Shown in pieces: positions 6,092-12,513 of a stretch of 12,513 nt of DNA. Source of the stretch: a bacterium. GTDB lineage: Bacteria; UBA9089; CG2-30-40-21. The notes under the pieces are model-generated. The model made no database searches. It saw nothing but the letters and a program-made list of their open reading frames with translations, and had not been told where the DNA came from. Positions within the stretch are counted from its first letter, which is position 1; every line of letters begins with the position of its first letter. Position numbers and translations under genes: made by a program. Location of the stretch: assembly GCA_018814245.1 (NCBI GenBank), contig JAHIZN010000081.1, positions 1 through 12,513 of the forward strand, read 5' to 3'.

Positions 6092-6133
6092 AGAATTTTT
6101 TTACATTTTTTTGAAAAAATGTAAAAAAATTCT
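6092..6133. repeat. Perfect 20-bp AT-rich inverted repeat
   Basis: AGAATTTTTTTACATTTTTT (6092-6111) and AAAAAATGTAAAAAAATTCT (6114-6133) are perfect complements separated by two bases. The surrounding 100 bp is extremely AT-rich, with further copies of AAAAAAATGTAAA. It could terminate transcription from either side or simply be a cruciform-forming repeat. Confidence 0.8.
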
Positions 6134-6213
6134 CAAAAGCATAAAAAAATGTAAAAAATATAGGCAAATATAAGAAAAATATATAAAACATAAAGATAGT
6201 ATGAAAATCCTGC

Positions 6214-6355
6214 TGCTGCGTCACAATTAAATGTTAGGATATAAAATAACTTTAATTTCTTCCAAGCATCGCTGGAATATTATCATTCCTGCCACTGCAT
6301 TCACAGGGGCAGGAGCGACACATGTTTAATTCTAAACTTTAATGATGACGCAGCA
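6214..6355. mobile_element. 142-bp inverted-repeat element (MITE-like)
   Basis: The ends TGCTGCGTCACAATTAA (6214-6230) and TTAATGATGACGCAGCA (6339-6355) are inverted repeats matching at about 14 of 17 positions. The interior has a smaller pair, CCTGCC/GGCAGG, near 6288-6313. There is no coding frame and I see no clear target duplication. It lies about 80 bp upstream of the paired palindromes of the sigma-54 promoter. Confidence 0.5.
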
Positions 6356-6433
6356 CTATTGATTTGATATAATTATCAGTAACCGCACAGATCGAAAAAG
6401 TTTGCATAAACTCGACAACCACAAGACTAAGAT

Positions 6434-6469
6434 TGCCAAAATGGCATCTCTATGAATGCCAAAATGGCA
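6434..6469. promoter_or_regulatory. Two identical 13-bp palindromes, candidate enhancer (UAS) pair
   Basis: TGCCAAAATGGCA occurs at 6434-6446 and again at 6457-6469, with centres 23 bp apart, about two helical turns. Arms TGCCA/TGGCA are perfect. They lie about 110 and 135 bp upstream of the inferred transcription start of the sigma-54 promoter at 6548. That is the usual position for sites bound by sigma-54 activators of the NtrC class. No activator gene is in the window. Confidence 0.7.
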
Positions 6470-6547
6470 GCACACCTTACAATTAAACAATCAATTAGAT
6501 ACTGTAATTCGTTAATAATAAGCCTATTGCACTATAATCAATAATTC

Positions 6548-6564
6548 TGGCATGAAATTTGCTT
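6548..6564 (+). promoter_or_regulatory. Sigma-54 (RpoN)-type -24/-12 promoter
   Basis: TGGCATGAAATTTGCTT matches the consensus TGGCAYG-N4-TTGCW. GG is at 6549-6550 and GC at 6561-6562, with the required 10 bases between them. Transcription should start near 6574 toward the response regulator and dnaK. The paired palindromes at 6434-6469 support an activator-dependent promoter. The first downstream gene begins only at about 6932, so the leader would be about 360 nt. Confidence 0.72.
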
Positions 6565-6573
6565 ATTGTTATA

Positions 6574-6931
6574 TGTGACTGGAGTCATGTATGCAAACCA
6601 ATAAATAACTGAACATAATAGTTGTAGTCCGTGAAGGCAACAAAACAACAGACACCTACAAGGAGGGAGCCCCTCTGGCAGGGATGTCCCTACGAGATAT
6701 GTCAACTTAATTAATGGATTGCATATAACAGTGGATGTGTTGTTCCTTCTTCAGAAGGAAAGAACCCACCCCTACCCCTCCGAGGAGGGGAATGCCTCTA
6801 ACCCATCCGAGGAGTGGAATTCAACTATTATGTCAAGTTATTTATCGGATTACATATATATAACTAACTGCTGATAGCTGAACGCTTATAATAATTTGAT
6901 GACTGACAGCTATCAAATGGAGAAGCAAAAA
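6574..6931 (+). other. Long leader/intergenic region with hairpins and a diverged duplication
   Basis: No gene is seen. The stretch holds TTCCTTCT-tc-AGAAGGAA (6742-6759), CCCCTCC-gag-GGAGGGG-type pairing near 6774-6790, and two diverged copies of TATGTCAA...TTA...GGATT.CATATA (6698-6727 and 6829-6858, about 25 of 30 identical). It also has the dispersed phrase GCTGATAGCTGAACGCTT (about 6871-6888), related versions of which occur near 5783, 9553 and, inverted, 11780. If the sigma-54 promoter is real this is transcribed 5' leader. Confidence 0.5.
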
Positions 6932-7300
6932 ATGGGCATTGATACCATTCTTATTATTGATGATGATATTGCGGTTCAAAGACAGCTTTCTATAACCCTT
7001 AGAAGCAGGGGGTATGTTACAAAGATTATCTCCAGCAGCCCTGTAGCTGTTAAGATAGTTCAGGCAGAGATTATAGATGTGGTTGTGCTGGATATTAGTA
7101 TGCCCGGATGGATGGGGATGGAAATATTAAGAGAGATACATATCAGCAAACCAAAGCTTCCGGTGATAATTACCAGTGCCTTTACCACCGAGGAATTAAT
7201 GATTGAAGCTATGGAGAGAGGGGCATACTCATTTATGCGAAAGCCTGTGAATACCAATTTTCTGAATGATTTGATAGAAGAAGCAGTGGGGGAAAATTAA
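6932..7300 (+). CDS. Stand-alone response-regulator receiver protein
   Basis: This cytosolic protein of 122 residues is a single CheY-like receiver domain with no output domain. It shows the acidic pocket D10-D11-D12 (LIIDDD), phospho-acceptor D54 in VVLDISMPG, switch residue T81 in VIITSA, and K104 in FMRKP, with Y99 just before it. The GAYSFMRKP ending resembles the receivers of NtrC-class regulators. ATG 6932 is chosen because GGAG ends nine bases upstream and the receiver fold starts at once. Earlier in-frame starts (TTG 6896, ATG 6899, ATG 6917) add residues without a better binding site. It lies alone between the sigma-54 promoter and dnaK. Its partner kinase and output are not in the window. 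Confidence 0.85.
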   Translation: MGIDTILIIDDDIAVQRQLSITLRSRGYVTKIISSSPVAVKIVQAEIIDVVVLDISMPGWMGMEILREIHISKPKLPVIITSAFTTEELMIEAMERGAYSFMRKPVNTNFLNDLIEEAVGEN

Positions 7301-7440
7301 AAATTAAAAATTATGAATTATGAATTAAAAATTGGAGAAGAAGAAATAAGAAAAAATGAAATATAATTTTCAATCTTATTCTTTTTAATTTTCTTCCCTT
7401 TCCTCATTTTTAATTTTTAATTCATAATTTTTAATTTTAT
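7294..7440. repeat. AT-rich inverted repeat between receiver gene and dnaK
   Basis: The left arm, about 7294-7336 (AATTAAAAATTATGAATTA and variants), is mirrored at about 7406-7439 (TAATTCATAATTTTTAATT). They can form a long, weak hairpin directly between the receiver gene stop and the dnaK ribosome binding site. The same phrase followed by GAGGAAAGG occurs as a direct copy after dnaK at 9369-9427. It is a dispersed repeat, with possible attenuation of read-through into dnaK. Confidence 0.7.
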
Positions 7441-7464
7441 CTTTAATATAAGGAGTTGATGAAT

Positions 7465-9369
7465 ATGGGAAAGGTGATCGGGATTGATCTTGGCACAACC
7501 AATTCGTGTGTGGCTGTTATGGAGGGTGGTGAGCCTGTGGTTATCTCCAATTCAGAGGGTGGGAGAACCACACCATCGATAGTTGCTTATACCAAAACAG
7601 GGGAGCGGTTGGTAGGTCAAATAGCCAAAAGACAGGCTGTGACTAATTCGGAAAACACCCTGTTTTCTATCAAGCGATTTGTTGGGAGAAAGTACAACGA
7701 GGTCAGCAGGGAGATAAAAGAGGCACCCTTTAAGGTTGTAGAGGCAAAGAATGGGGATGCATGGGTAAAGACCGGGGATAGAGAGTATTCACCCCAGGAA
7801 ATAGCAGCCATGATTCTCCAGAAGCTAAAACAGGATGCAGAGGCATACCTTGGGGAAAAGGTGACTGAGGCAGTTATCACTGTACCAGCATACTTCAATG
7901 ATTCCCAACGACAGGCAACCAAGGATGCAGGCAAAATAGCAGGATTAGATGTATTGAGGATTATCAATGAGCCAACAGCCGCATCATTGGCATATGGATT
8001 GGATAAAAAGAAGAATGAAGTCATTGCTGTCTATGATCTTGGCGGCGGAACCTTTGATGTCTCTATCCTGGAAATAGGAGAGGGCGTCTTTGAGGTAAAG
8101 GCAACCAATGGTGATACTCACCTTGGCGGCGACGACTTTGATCAAAAGATAATCGACTGGTTGTCTGAGGAATATAAACGGGACCAGGGGATAGATTTGA
8201 AGCAGGACAGGATGGCTATCCAGAGGCTTAAAGAGGCAGCAGAAAAGGCAAAGTGTGAGCTTTCTACAACCATGTCTACAGAGATAAATCTGCCGTTTAT
8301 TACAGCAGATGCATCTGGTCCAAAACACATGAATATTACCCTGACCAGAGCAAAATTAGAGCAGATCGTGGATGACCTGATTGAACGCAGTGCTGGTCCA
8401 TGTCAAAAGGCATTATCTGATGCCGGGATACAGATTTCTAAGATAGATGAGGTTGTTCTGGTTGGCGGGATGACCAGAATGCCCAAGGTTCAGGAATTAG
8501 TAAAAAAGCTGTTTGGCAAGGAGCCTCATAAAGGGGTTAATCCAGATGAGGTTGTAGCCATAGGTGCAGCTATTCAGGCAGGGGTTCTTAAGGGTGAGGT
8601 AAGGGATGTTTTGCTCTTGGATGTTACACCGCTTTCCCTTGGGATTGAGACGCTTGGCAGTGTGTTTACGAAAATGATAGAGAGAAATACAACAATACCT
8701 ACCAAGAAAGAGGAGATATTCTCTACTGCCGCAGATGGTCAGACTGAGGTAGAGATTCATGTGCTTCAGGGTGAACGGCAGATGGCTGCAGATAATAAGA
8801 CGCTGGGTCGATTCCATCTGGTGGGAATTCCGCCGGCTCCAAGGGGTGTGCCAAAGATTCAGGTAATCTTTGATATTGATGTTAATGGTATCTTGCAAGT
8901 AATGGCTAAGGATATGGCTACTGGAAAGGATCAGAAGATAACCATCACTGCCTCTTCTGGATTGTCAAAGGATACTGTGGCAAATCTTGTTGAGGAAGCA
9001 AAGGCACATGAGGAAGAGGATAAGAAGAAAAAGGAAGAAATAGAAACCTTTAATCAGGCAGATACCCTTATCTATGCTACACAAAAGGCAATGAGTGAGT
9101 ATGGGGATAAGCTCAATGATGCTGAAAAGAAGGAGATAGAGGATGCCATCTCTGAGCTGAAAAGTGCTGTTGATAAAAAAGACATTGCTGATGTGAATAA
9201 GGGCATCGAAAAATTGGGCAAGGCTTCGCAAAAGATAGGCGAAGAGATGTACAAACAGGCTGAGGCACAACAGGCACAGGCTCAGTCTCAGCAGCAGACA
9301 CCTCATGATTCCTCTGGTACGGCAAAGGAAGGGGATGTCATAGATGGTGAGTATAAGGTTGGAGAGTGA
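7465..9369 (+). CDS. dnaK: DnaK (Hsp70) molecular chaperone
   Basis: This cytosolic ATP-driven folding chaperone has 634 residues, a normal length. The nucleotide-binding domain has GIDLGTTNS at 6-14, VITVPAYFNDSQRQATKDAG at 137-156, NEPTAASLAYGLD at 168-180, DLGGGTFDVSIL at 191-202 and VVLVGGMTRMP at 330-340. The linker is VLLLDV at 382-387. The substrate-binding beta domain follows (TPLSLGIETLG onward), then the helical lid and a Gln/Ala-rich tail ending EGDVIDGEYKVGE, close to the usual acidic EEVD-like end. ATG 7465 is chosen because AAGGAG ends nine bases upstream; TTG 7456 and ATG 7459 are too close to it. The partners grpE and dnaJ are not adjacent. No CIRCE operator is visible upstream. 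It may be co-transcribed with the receiver gene. Confidence 0.97.
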   Translation: MGKVIGIDLGTTNSCVAVMEGGEPVVISNSEGGRTTPSIVAYTKTGERLVGQIAKRQAVTNSENTLFSIKRFVGRKYNEVSREIKEAPFKVVEAKNGDAWVKTGDREYSPQEIAAMILQKLKQDAEAYLGEKVTEAVITVPAYFNDSQRQATKDAGKIAGLDVLRIINEPTAASLAYGLDKKKNEVIAVYDLGGGTFDVSILEIGEGVFEVKATNGDTHLGGDDFDQKIIDWLSEEYKRDQGIDLKQDRMAIQRLKEAAEKAKCELSTTMSTEINLPFITADASGPKHMNITLTRAKLEQIVDDLIERSAGPCQKALSDAGIQISKIDEVVLVGGMTRMPKVQELVKKLFGKEPHKGVNPDEVVAIGAAIQAGVLKGEVRDVLLLDVTPLSLGIETLGSVFTKMIERNTTIPTKKEEIFSTAADGQTEVEIHVLQGERQMAADNKTLGRFHLVGIPPAPRGVPKIQVIFDIDVNGILQVMAKDMATGKDQKITITASSGLSKDTVANLVEEAKAHEEEDKKKKEEIETFNQADTLIYATQKAMSEYGDKLNDAEKKEIEDAISELKSAVDKKDIADVNKGIEKLGKASQKIGEEMYKQAEAQQAQAQSQQQTPHDSSGTAKEGDVIDGEYKVGE

Positions 9370-9600
9370 AATTAAAAATTATGAATTATGAATTAAAAAT
9401 GAGGAAAGGAAAAGAAATTAAAAATTGAGGCAGCACCTCTGACAAAAATCGCGGATTGTGAATCGCAAATTTGTTCCATTTTTGTAGATTCGCTCTTTCG
9501 CGCTATTTCGAGATTCAGGAATATGGTTGGAGTTTAGGCTTTAGCCTTTCATTGCTGATAGCTGACAACTGAACGCTTTTGTAATAAAGGGGGTGGGAAT
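9370..9600. repeat. Intergenic region of dispersed repeats between dnaK and groES
   Basis: Position 9369 onward repeats the AT-rich phrase AATTAAAAATTATGAATTATG found near 7300. About 9447-9516 is a degenerate relative of the palindromic element at 11807-11917 (AATCGCGGATTGTGAATCGC, then GTAGATTCGC and TTTCGAGATTC). About 9552-9577 has GCTGATAGCTGACAACTGAACGCTT. I see no gene. These tracts explain why groES is separated from dnaK by 316 bp. Confidence 0.6.
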
Positions 9601-9617
9601 AAGTTAGACTATGGATT

Positions 9618-9657
9618 GACTGATTATCAGTCTGAACCGCAAACATAAGTTTGGCGG
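9618..9657. promoter_or_regulatory. Two palindromes upstream of groES, candidate operator
   Basis: GACTGATTATCAGTC (9618-9632) is a perfect palindrome with 7-bp arms around one base. CCGC-AAAC-ATAA-GTTTGGCGG (9637-9657) is a second, near-perfect inverted repeat. Both end within 15 bp of the groES ribosome binding site. Neither matches CIRCE (TTAGCACTC-N9-GAGTGCTAA). They could be a regulator site or leader hairpins; function is unproven. Confidence 0.35.
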
Positions 9658-9685
9658 TCAAGTATTAATAAAAGGAGGACACGGT

Positions 9686-9973
9686 ATGAAGATTAGACCA
9701 TTAGGCGACAGGGTCATTGTTAAAAGGGTTGAGGGCGAAGAAAAGACAAAGGGTGGGATAATCATCCCTGATACAGCCAAGGAAAAACCACAAAAGGGTG
9801 AGATATTGGCAGTTGGACTCGGCAAGATAACAGAAAAGGGTGACAAGATTGCCATGGAGGTTAAGGTTGGCGATAAGGTGCTCTTTGGCAAGTATTCAGG
9901 CACTGATATAAAGATTGAAACTGAGGAATGTCTTATCATGCATCAGGATGATATCCTTGGGATTATTGAATAA
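9686..9973 (+). CDS. groES: GroES (Hsp10) co-chaperonin
   Basis: This 95-residue protein forms the heptameric lid that closes the GroEL chamber in the cytosol. It starts MKIRPLGDRVIVKRVEGEEK. The mobile loop that binds GroEL lies at about 17-37 (EGEEKTKGGIIIPDTAKEKP). It continues with KGEILAVGLGK, VKVGDKVLFGKYSGTDIK and ends DDILGIIE, all standard for the family at normal length. AAAGGAGGA lies about seven bases before the start. groEL follows after 51 bp, the usual bacterial groESL pair. Confidence 0.97.
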   Translation: MKIRPLGDRVIVKRVEGEEKTKGGIIIPDTAKEKPQKGEILAVGLGKITEKGDKIAMEVKVGDKVLFGKYSGTDIKIETEECLIMHQDDILGIIE

Positions 9974-10024
9974 TTGCAACATGTTAGCTCAGAAGTAAAT
10001 TGAAAATATGGAGGTAAGTTAAAA

Positions 10025-11662
10025 ATGGCAAAGCAGCTTTTGTTTGGTGAGGATGCAAGAAAATCCATCATGAAGGGAATGGATACCCTTGCTGAGGCAG
10101 TAAAGGTTACCCTTGGTCCAAAGGGTAGAAATGTGATTATCGATAAAAAGTGGGGCTCTCCTACTATTACCTGTGATGGTGTTACAGTGGCAAAGGAGAT
10201 AGACCTTCAGGATCCCTATGAAAATATGGGTGCTCATTTAGTCAGAGAGGTAGCCAGCAAGACATCTGATGTCGCTGGTGATGGTACAACAACCGCAACC
10301 GTTCTTGCTCAGGCAATCTATAAGAATGGTGTAAAGAATATTGCTGCCGGTGCCAATCCAATGGAATTAAAAAGAGGGATAGACAAGGCAGTAGAAGAGG
10401 TTATCAAGGAAATAGGAAGAAAGTCAGAAAAGGTAGGCGATAAAAAGGATATTTCTGATGTAGCCACCATTTCTGCTCATATGGATAGAACAATTGGAGA
10501 CCTGATTGCTAATGCTATGGAAAAGGTTGGCAAGGATGGGGTTATCACCGTAGAGGAGTCAAAGACCATCATAACATCTCTGGAAGTAGTTGAAGGGATG
10601 CAATTTGACCGTGGGTATATCTCTCCCTACTTTGTAACAGATCCTGAGAAGATGAATTGCTCTATGGAGGATCCATTTATTCTTATCTATGAGAAAAAGA
10701 TCAGCGTAATGAAGGACATCCTTCCTATTTTAGAGAAAATTGTCCAGATGGGCAAATCATTTGTGATTATTTCTGAGGACCTTGATGGTGAGGCTCTGGC
10801 AACATTGGTAGTAAACAAGATCAGAGGGACACTGAAGTGTGTTGCCATAAAAGCCCCTGGTTTTGGAGACAGAAGAAAGGCAATGCTTGAGGACATCGCT
10901 ATCCTTACTGGCGGAATAGTTATCTCTGAGGATCTGGGCATGAAGCTTGAGCATGTAAAATTAGAGGACCTTGGCAGAGCAAAGAAGGTAAATATTGATA
11001 AGGAAAACACGGTTATTGTTGAGGGAGCCGGCTCAAAGAAGGATATCGAGGCAAGAATATCTCAAATAAGGCTTCAGGTTGAGGATACAACCTCAGATTA
11101 TGATAAAGAAAAGCTTCAGGAGAGATTGGCAAAGTTATCCGGCGGTGTAGCTGTTATCAGCATTGGGGCAGCAACCGAAACAGAGTTGAAGGAGAAAAAA
11201 GCAAGGTTTGAGGATGCCCTTCATGCTACCAGAGCAGCTGTTGAGGAAGGGATTGTACCTGGCGGCGGCATCATGCTGCTGAGAGCTCAAACCGTTGTAG
11301 ATGAGCTTATAGCCACACTTTCAGGAGATGAAAAGTTAGGGGCAACCATTATAAAAAATTCTATGGAGGCACCAATAAGACAGATAACAGCAAATGCTGG
11401 ACAAGAAGGCTCTATTGTTATCGACAAAATCAGAAACAACAAGGATTTTGCTTATGGTTATAATGCAGCTACCGATACCTTTGAAGACATGGTCAAGGCA
11501 GGGGTAATCGATCCAGCTAAGGTAACCAGAACCGCACTTCAGAATGCAGCATCAATTTCAGCACTAATGCTGACCACAGAGTGCCTGATTACCGATATGC
11601 CGGAAAAGGAAAAAACATCTCCAATGCCTGGCGGCGGCGATCCGGGAATGGGGATGTATTAA
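10025..11662 (+). CDS. groEL: GroEL (Hsp60) chaperonin
   Basis: This subunit of the double-heptamer folding chamber has 545 residues, a normal length. Equatorial nucleotide site: LGPKGRNV at 30-37, DGTTTATVLA at 86-95, and the catalytic aspartate D397 in FEDALHATRAAVEEG, followed by VPGGG. Apical region: FDRGYISPYFVTDPEKM, APGFGDRRKAMLEDIAILTG. The protein ends PMPGGGDPGMGMY, a short version of the usual GGM tail. GGAGG ends nine bases before ATG 10025. No truncation or odd residue was noticed. It pairs with groES upstream, and a GC-rich hairpin follows 70 bp after the stop. Confidence 0.98.
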   Translation: MAKQLLFGEDARKSIMKGMDTLAEAVKVTLGPKGRNVIIDKKWGSPTITCDGVTVAKEIDLQDPYENMGAHLVREVASKTSDVAGDGTTTATVLAQAIYKNGVKNIAAGANPMELKRGIDKAVEEVIKEIGRKSEKVGDKKDISDVATISAHMDRTIGDLIANAMEKVGKDGVITVEESKTIITSLEVVEGMQFDRGYISPYFVTDPEKMNCSMEDPFILIYEKKISVMKDILPILEKIVQMGKSFVIISEDLDGEALATLVVNKIRGTLKCVAIKAPGFGDRRKAMLEDIAILTGGIVISEDLGMKLEHVKLEDLGRAKKVNIDKENTVIVEGAGSKKDIEARISQIRLQVEDTTSDYDKEKLQERLAKLSGGVAVISIGAATETELKEKKARFEDALHATRAAVEEGIVPGGGIMLLRAQTVVDELIATLSGDEKLGATIIKNSMEAPIRQITANAGQEGSIVIDKIRNNKDFAYGYNAATDTFEDMVKAGVIDPAKVTRTALQNAASISALMLTTECLITDMPEKEKTSPMPGGGDPGMGMY

Positions 11663-11731
11663 ACTCATCACGCATGCAGGAAGAATGGCAGTCGGGGAAT
11701 TAATCCCTCGCGGATAGAGAATGGAAAATAT

Positions 11732-11766
11732 GAGCCGGGCACGGTTAATCAAACCGGGCCCGGCTC
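11732..11766 (+). terminator. GC-rich hairpin after groEL, probable terminator
   Basis: GAGCCGGGC (11732-11740) pairs with GCCCGGCTC (11758-11766), continued inside by CGGTT/AACCG around a 5-base loop after a single mismatch. The stem is strong, but the following bases are TATGTGTTAATT, a poor T-tract. It could work as an intrinsic terminator or as a 3' stabilising structure for the groESL message. Confidence 0.6.
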
Positions 11767-11806
11767 TATGTGTTAATTGTAAGCAGTCAGCTATCAGCTT
11801 TCTCTG

Positions 11807-11917
11807 AATCGCGAATCTCGAATTGCGAATCGCGAATTGTAGGAAGCAACCCTGGAAGAAATTGCGAATCTGTTCCTTTTCTGCAGATTCGCAATTCGCA
11901 ATTCGAGATTCGCGATT
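11807..11917. repeat. Perfect 24-bp inverted repeat with nested alternative hairpin
   Basis: The outer arms are perfect 24-mers (11807-11830 and 11894-11917), built from GCGAATC/TCGAATTGCGAAT units. A further seven bases match after one mismatch. Inside, ATTGCGAATCTG (11861-11872) is a perfect complement of CAGATTCGCAAT (11884-11895), overlapping the right outer arm, so the two structures compete. It ends 22 bp before the zinc-ribbon start codon. A degenerate relative is at about 9447-9516, so this is a dispersed family. Confidence 0.85.
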
Positions 11918-11938
11918 ATATAAGGCAGGAGGATTATA

Positions 11939-12169
11939 ATGCCAACATATGAATATGTTTGTAATGATTGTGCAGAAAAATTTGACATATTTCAATCAAT
12001 GAACGATGACCATGTCGAAAAATGCCCGAAATGTACAGGCACAATGAAGCGACTGTTTTCTCCAGGGGCAGGGTTTATATTTAAGGGCTCTGGATTTTAT
12101 CACACTGATTACAAGAAAAAGGAAAAGGGTTCTGCTGAAACTAATCTGCCAAAGACAGAGAATAGTTAG
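11939..12169 (+). CDS. FmdB/CxxC-CxxC zinc-ribbon regulatory-type protein
   Basis: This small cytosolic protein of 76 residues begins MPTYEYVCNDCAEKFDIFQS. Two cysteine pairs, C8/C11 and C29/C32 (KCPKC), form a single zinc ribbon. FIFKGSGFYHTDYKKK follows, typical of the FmdB family, and then a charged tail. GGAGG lies about six bases before the start. FmdB-type proteins are widespread and mostly of unknown function; the name comes from a putative regulator of formamidase genes. Its position after groESL is seen in other bacteria as I recall, but here it is separated by a hairpin and a palindromic repeat, so it may have its own promoter. Confidence 0.88.
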   Translation: MPTYEYVCNDCAEKFDIFQSMNDDHVEKCPKCTGTMKRLFSPGAGFIFKGSGFYHTDYKKKEKGSAETNLPKTENS

Positions 12170-12200
12170 GGTAATAGCTTTAGACGAGCTAAAAACCCTT
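12169..12200 (+). terminator. Weak hairpin after the zinc-ribbon gene
   Basis: GGGT-aa-TAGCT-ttagacg-AGCTA-aaa-ACCC is followed by TTCCTT, starting at the stop codon of the FmdB-type gene. The stem is interrupted and the T-tract is short, so terminator function is only a possibility. Confidence 0.35.
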
Positions 12201-12255
12201 CCTTGAGATAGCTGGTTAGGCACAATCAGAAAAATTGCAAAGGATAGAGAACTAA

Positions 12256-12354
12256 ATGAACAAAAGCAAATTGTTACAAAAGATATTTTCTGGTTTAAAA
12301 AATAGTAACTATTCAGGTAGTGTAAGAAGGGGGATGAGGAGATGGAGGAGATAA
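12256..12354 (+). pseudogene. N-terminal stub of a HicA/YcfA-type toxin
   Basis: ATG 12256 opens MNKSKLLQKIFSGLKN, which closely resembles the start of a family of HicA-like small RNA-binding toxins (MNKSKLL..IL.GSKNIRF, from memory). Immediately afterward the frame enters AGTAACTATTCAGG, which recurs at 12374-12386 as part of a repeat, and ends after 16 unrelated residues. The dsRNA-binding fold and the glycine-serine-histidine region expected in the family are missing. No HicB antitoxin is recognisable on either side, and no ribosome binding site is convincing. Sixteen residues are thin evidence, so the call is tentative. Confidence 0.4.
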
Positions 12355-12373
12355 GGGGATATTATTCTAATTT

Positions 12374-12513
12374 GTAACTATTCAGGCATAGGAATGATTA
12401 TGGCAGGGACAAGCCCTGCAGCTACAGCTATTCGTGAGAAACTTGTAGCTGCGACCCTTGTGGTCGCCGTCTTCATTCTGTATTCTGACTCCTGAATTCT
12501 GTATGCCTGAATA
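12374..12513. mobile_element. Inverted-repeat element running off the right edge
   Basis: TATTCAGGCATA (12379-12390) is exactly mirrored by TATGCCTGAATA at the last twelve bases (12502-12513). The full left end GTAACTATTCAGG is also present as a direct repeat at 12305-12317. Inside are two short perfect hairpins, GCAGGG-acaa-GCCCTGC-type near 12413 and GCGACC-cttgt-GGTCGC near 12453. There is no gene. The element is probably cut by the window end. Confidence 0.6.

Noticed and set aside
5991..6173. 60-codon plus-strand frame ending in KKCKK-type repeats
   Set aside because: It is produced by the AT-rich palindrome and tandem repeat, with no ribosome binding site.
9616..9644. Sigma-70 promoter before groES starting at TTGACT
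   Set aside because: The -35 is good, but no acceptable -10 lies 16-18 bases downstream; the best candidate ACATAA is too far away.
7301..10020. CIRCE operator (TTAGCACTC-N9-GAGTGCTAA) before dnaK or groES
   Set aside because: I looked for either half site upstream of both genes and found none; the palindromes at 9618-9657 do not match it.
11564..11995. 143-codon minus-strand frame over the groEL end and the palindromic repeat
   Set aside because: It runs antisense through groEL and the inverted repeat; the repeated residues (IRNSRFAI) merely translate the GCGAATC units.

Overview
The window reads as a piece of a repeat-laden, moderately AT-rich bacterial chromosome, probably from an uncultivated lineage. 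The chaperones are bacterial (DnaK, GroES, GroEL), there is a sigma-54-type promoter, and the minus-strand block carries gas vesicle genes of bacterial type. I cannot place it to phylum from sequence alone. Almost every intergenic gap holds inverted repeats, MITE-like elements or IS debris.

Left half (1-5465), minus strand. A repeat at 1-107 and 478-514, interrupted by a 370-bp MITE-like element and abutting a transposase remnant (488-646), has a second, uninterrupted copy at 5328-5465. Between the two copies lies a decayed gas vesicle (gvp) operon. In transcription order it contains: the first ten codons of gvpA, a 124-bp inverted-repeat element, the C-terminal third of gvpN, a small AbrB-type protein, a coiled-coil protein that may be GvpV-like, a DnaJ-type zinc-finger protein without a J domain, a GvpH-type Hsp20 protein overlapping it by 8 bp, and, after a repeat-filled gap, a full two-ring Cdc48/VCP-type AAA+ ATPase. 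The structural shell gene and the GvpN ATPase domain are missing. What remains is largely a chaperone and accessory set.

Centre (5466-6931). This is 1.4 kb without a convincing gene. It contains a 153-bp element with 9-bp target duplications, several strong hairpins, an octamer tandem repeat and a 142-bp inverted-repeat element. It also contains a well-formed sigma-54 promoter (6548-6564) preceded by two identical 13-bp palindromes that look like enhancer sites. The promoter points toward the response regulator and chaperone genes.

Right half (6932-12513), plus strand. A stand-alone receiver protein, dnaK, groES and groEL follow in order, with no CIRCE element seen. A GC-rich hairpin and a long nested inverted repeat separate groEL from a small FmdB-type zinc ribbon gene. 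The window ends with the N-terminal stub of a possible HicA-type toxin cut off by another inverted-repeat element that runs off the edge.

The common theme is protein quality control: Cdc48, Hsp20, a DnaJ-like zinc finger, Hsp70 and Hsp60/10 lie within 12 kb. The Cdc48/Hsp20/zinc-finger set probably served gas vesicle assembly. The DnaK/GroE set is housekeeping, possibly under sigma-54 control.
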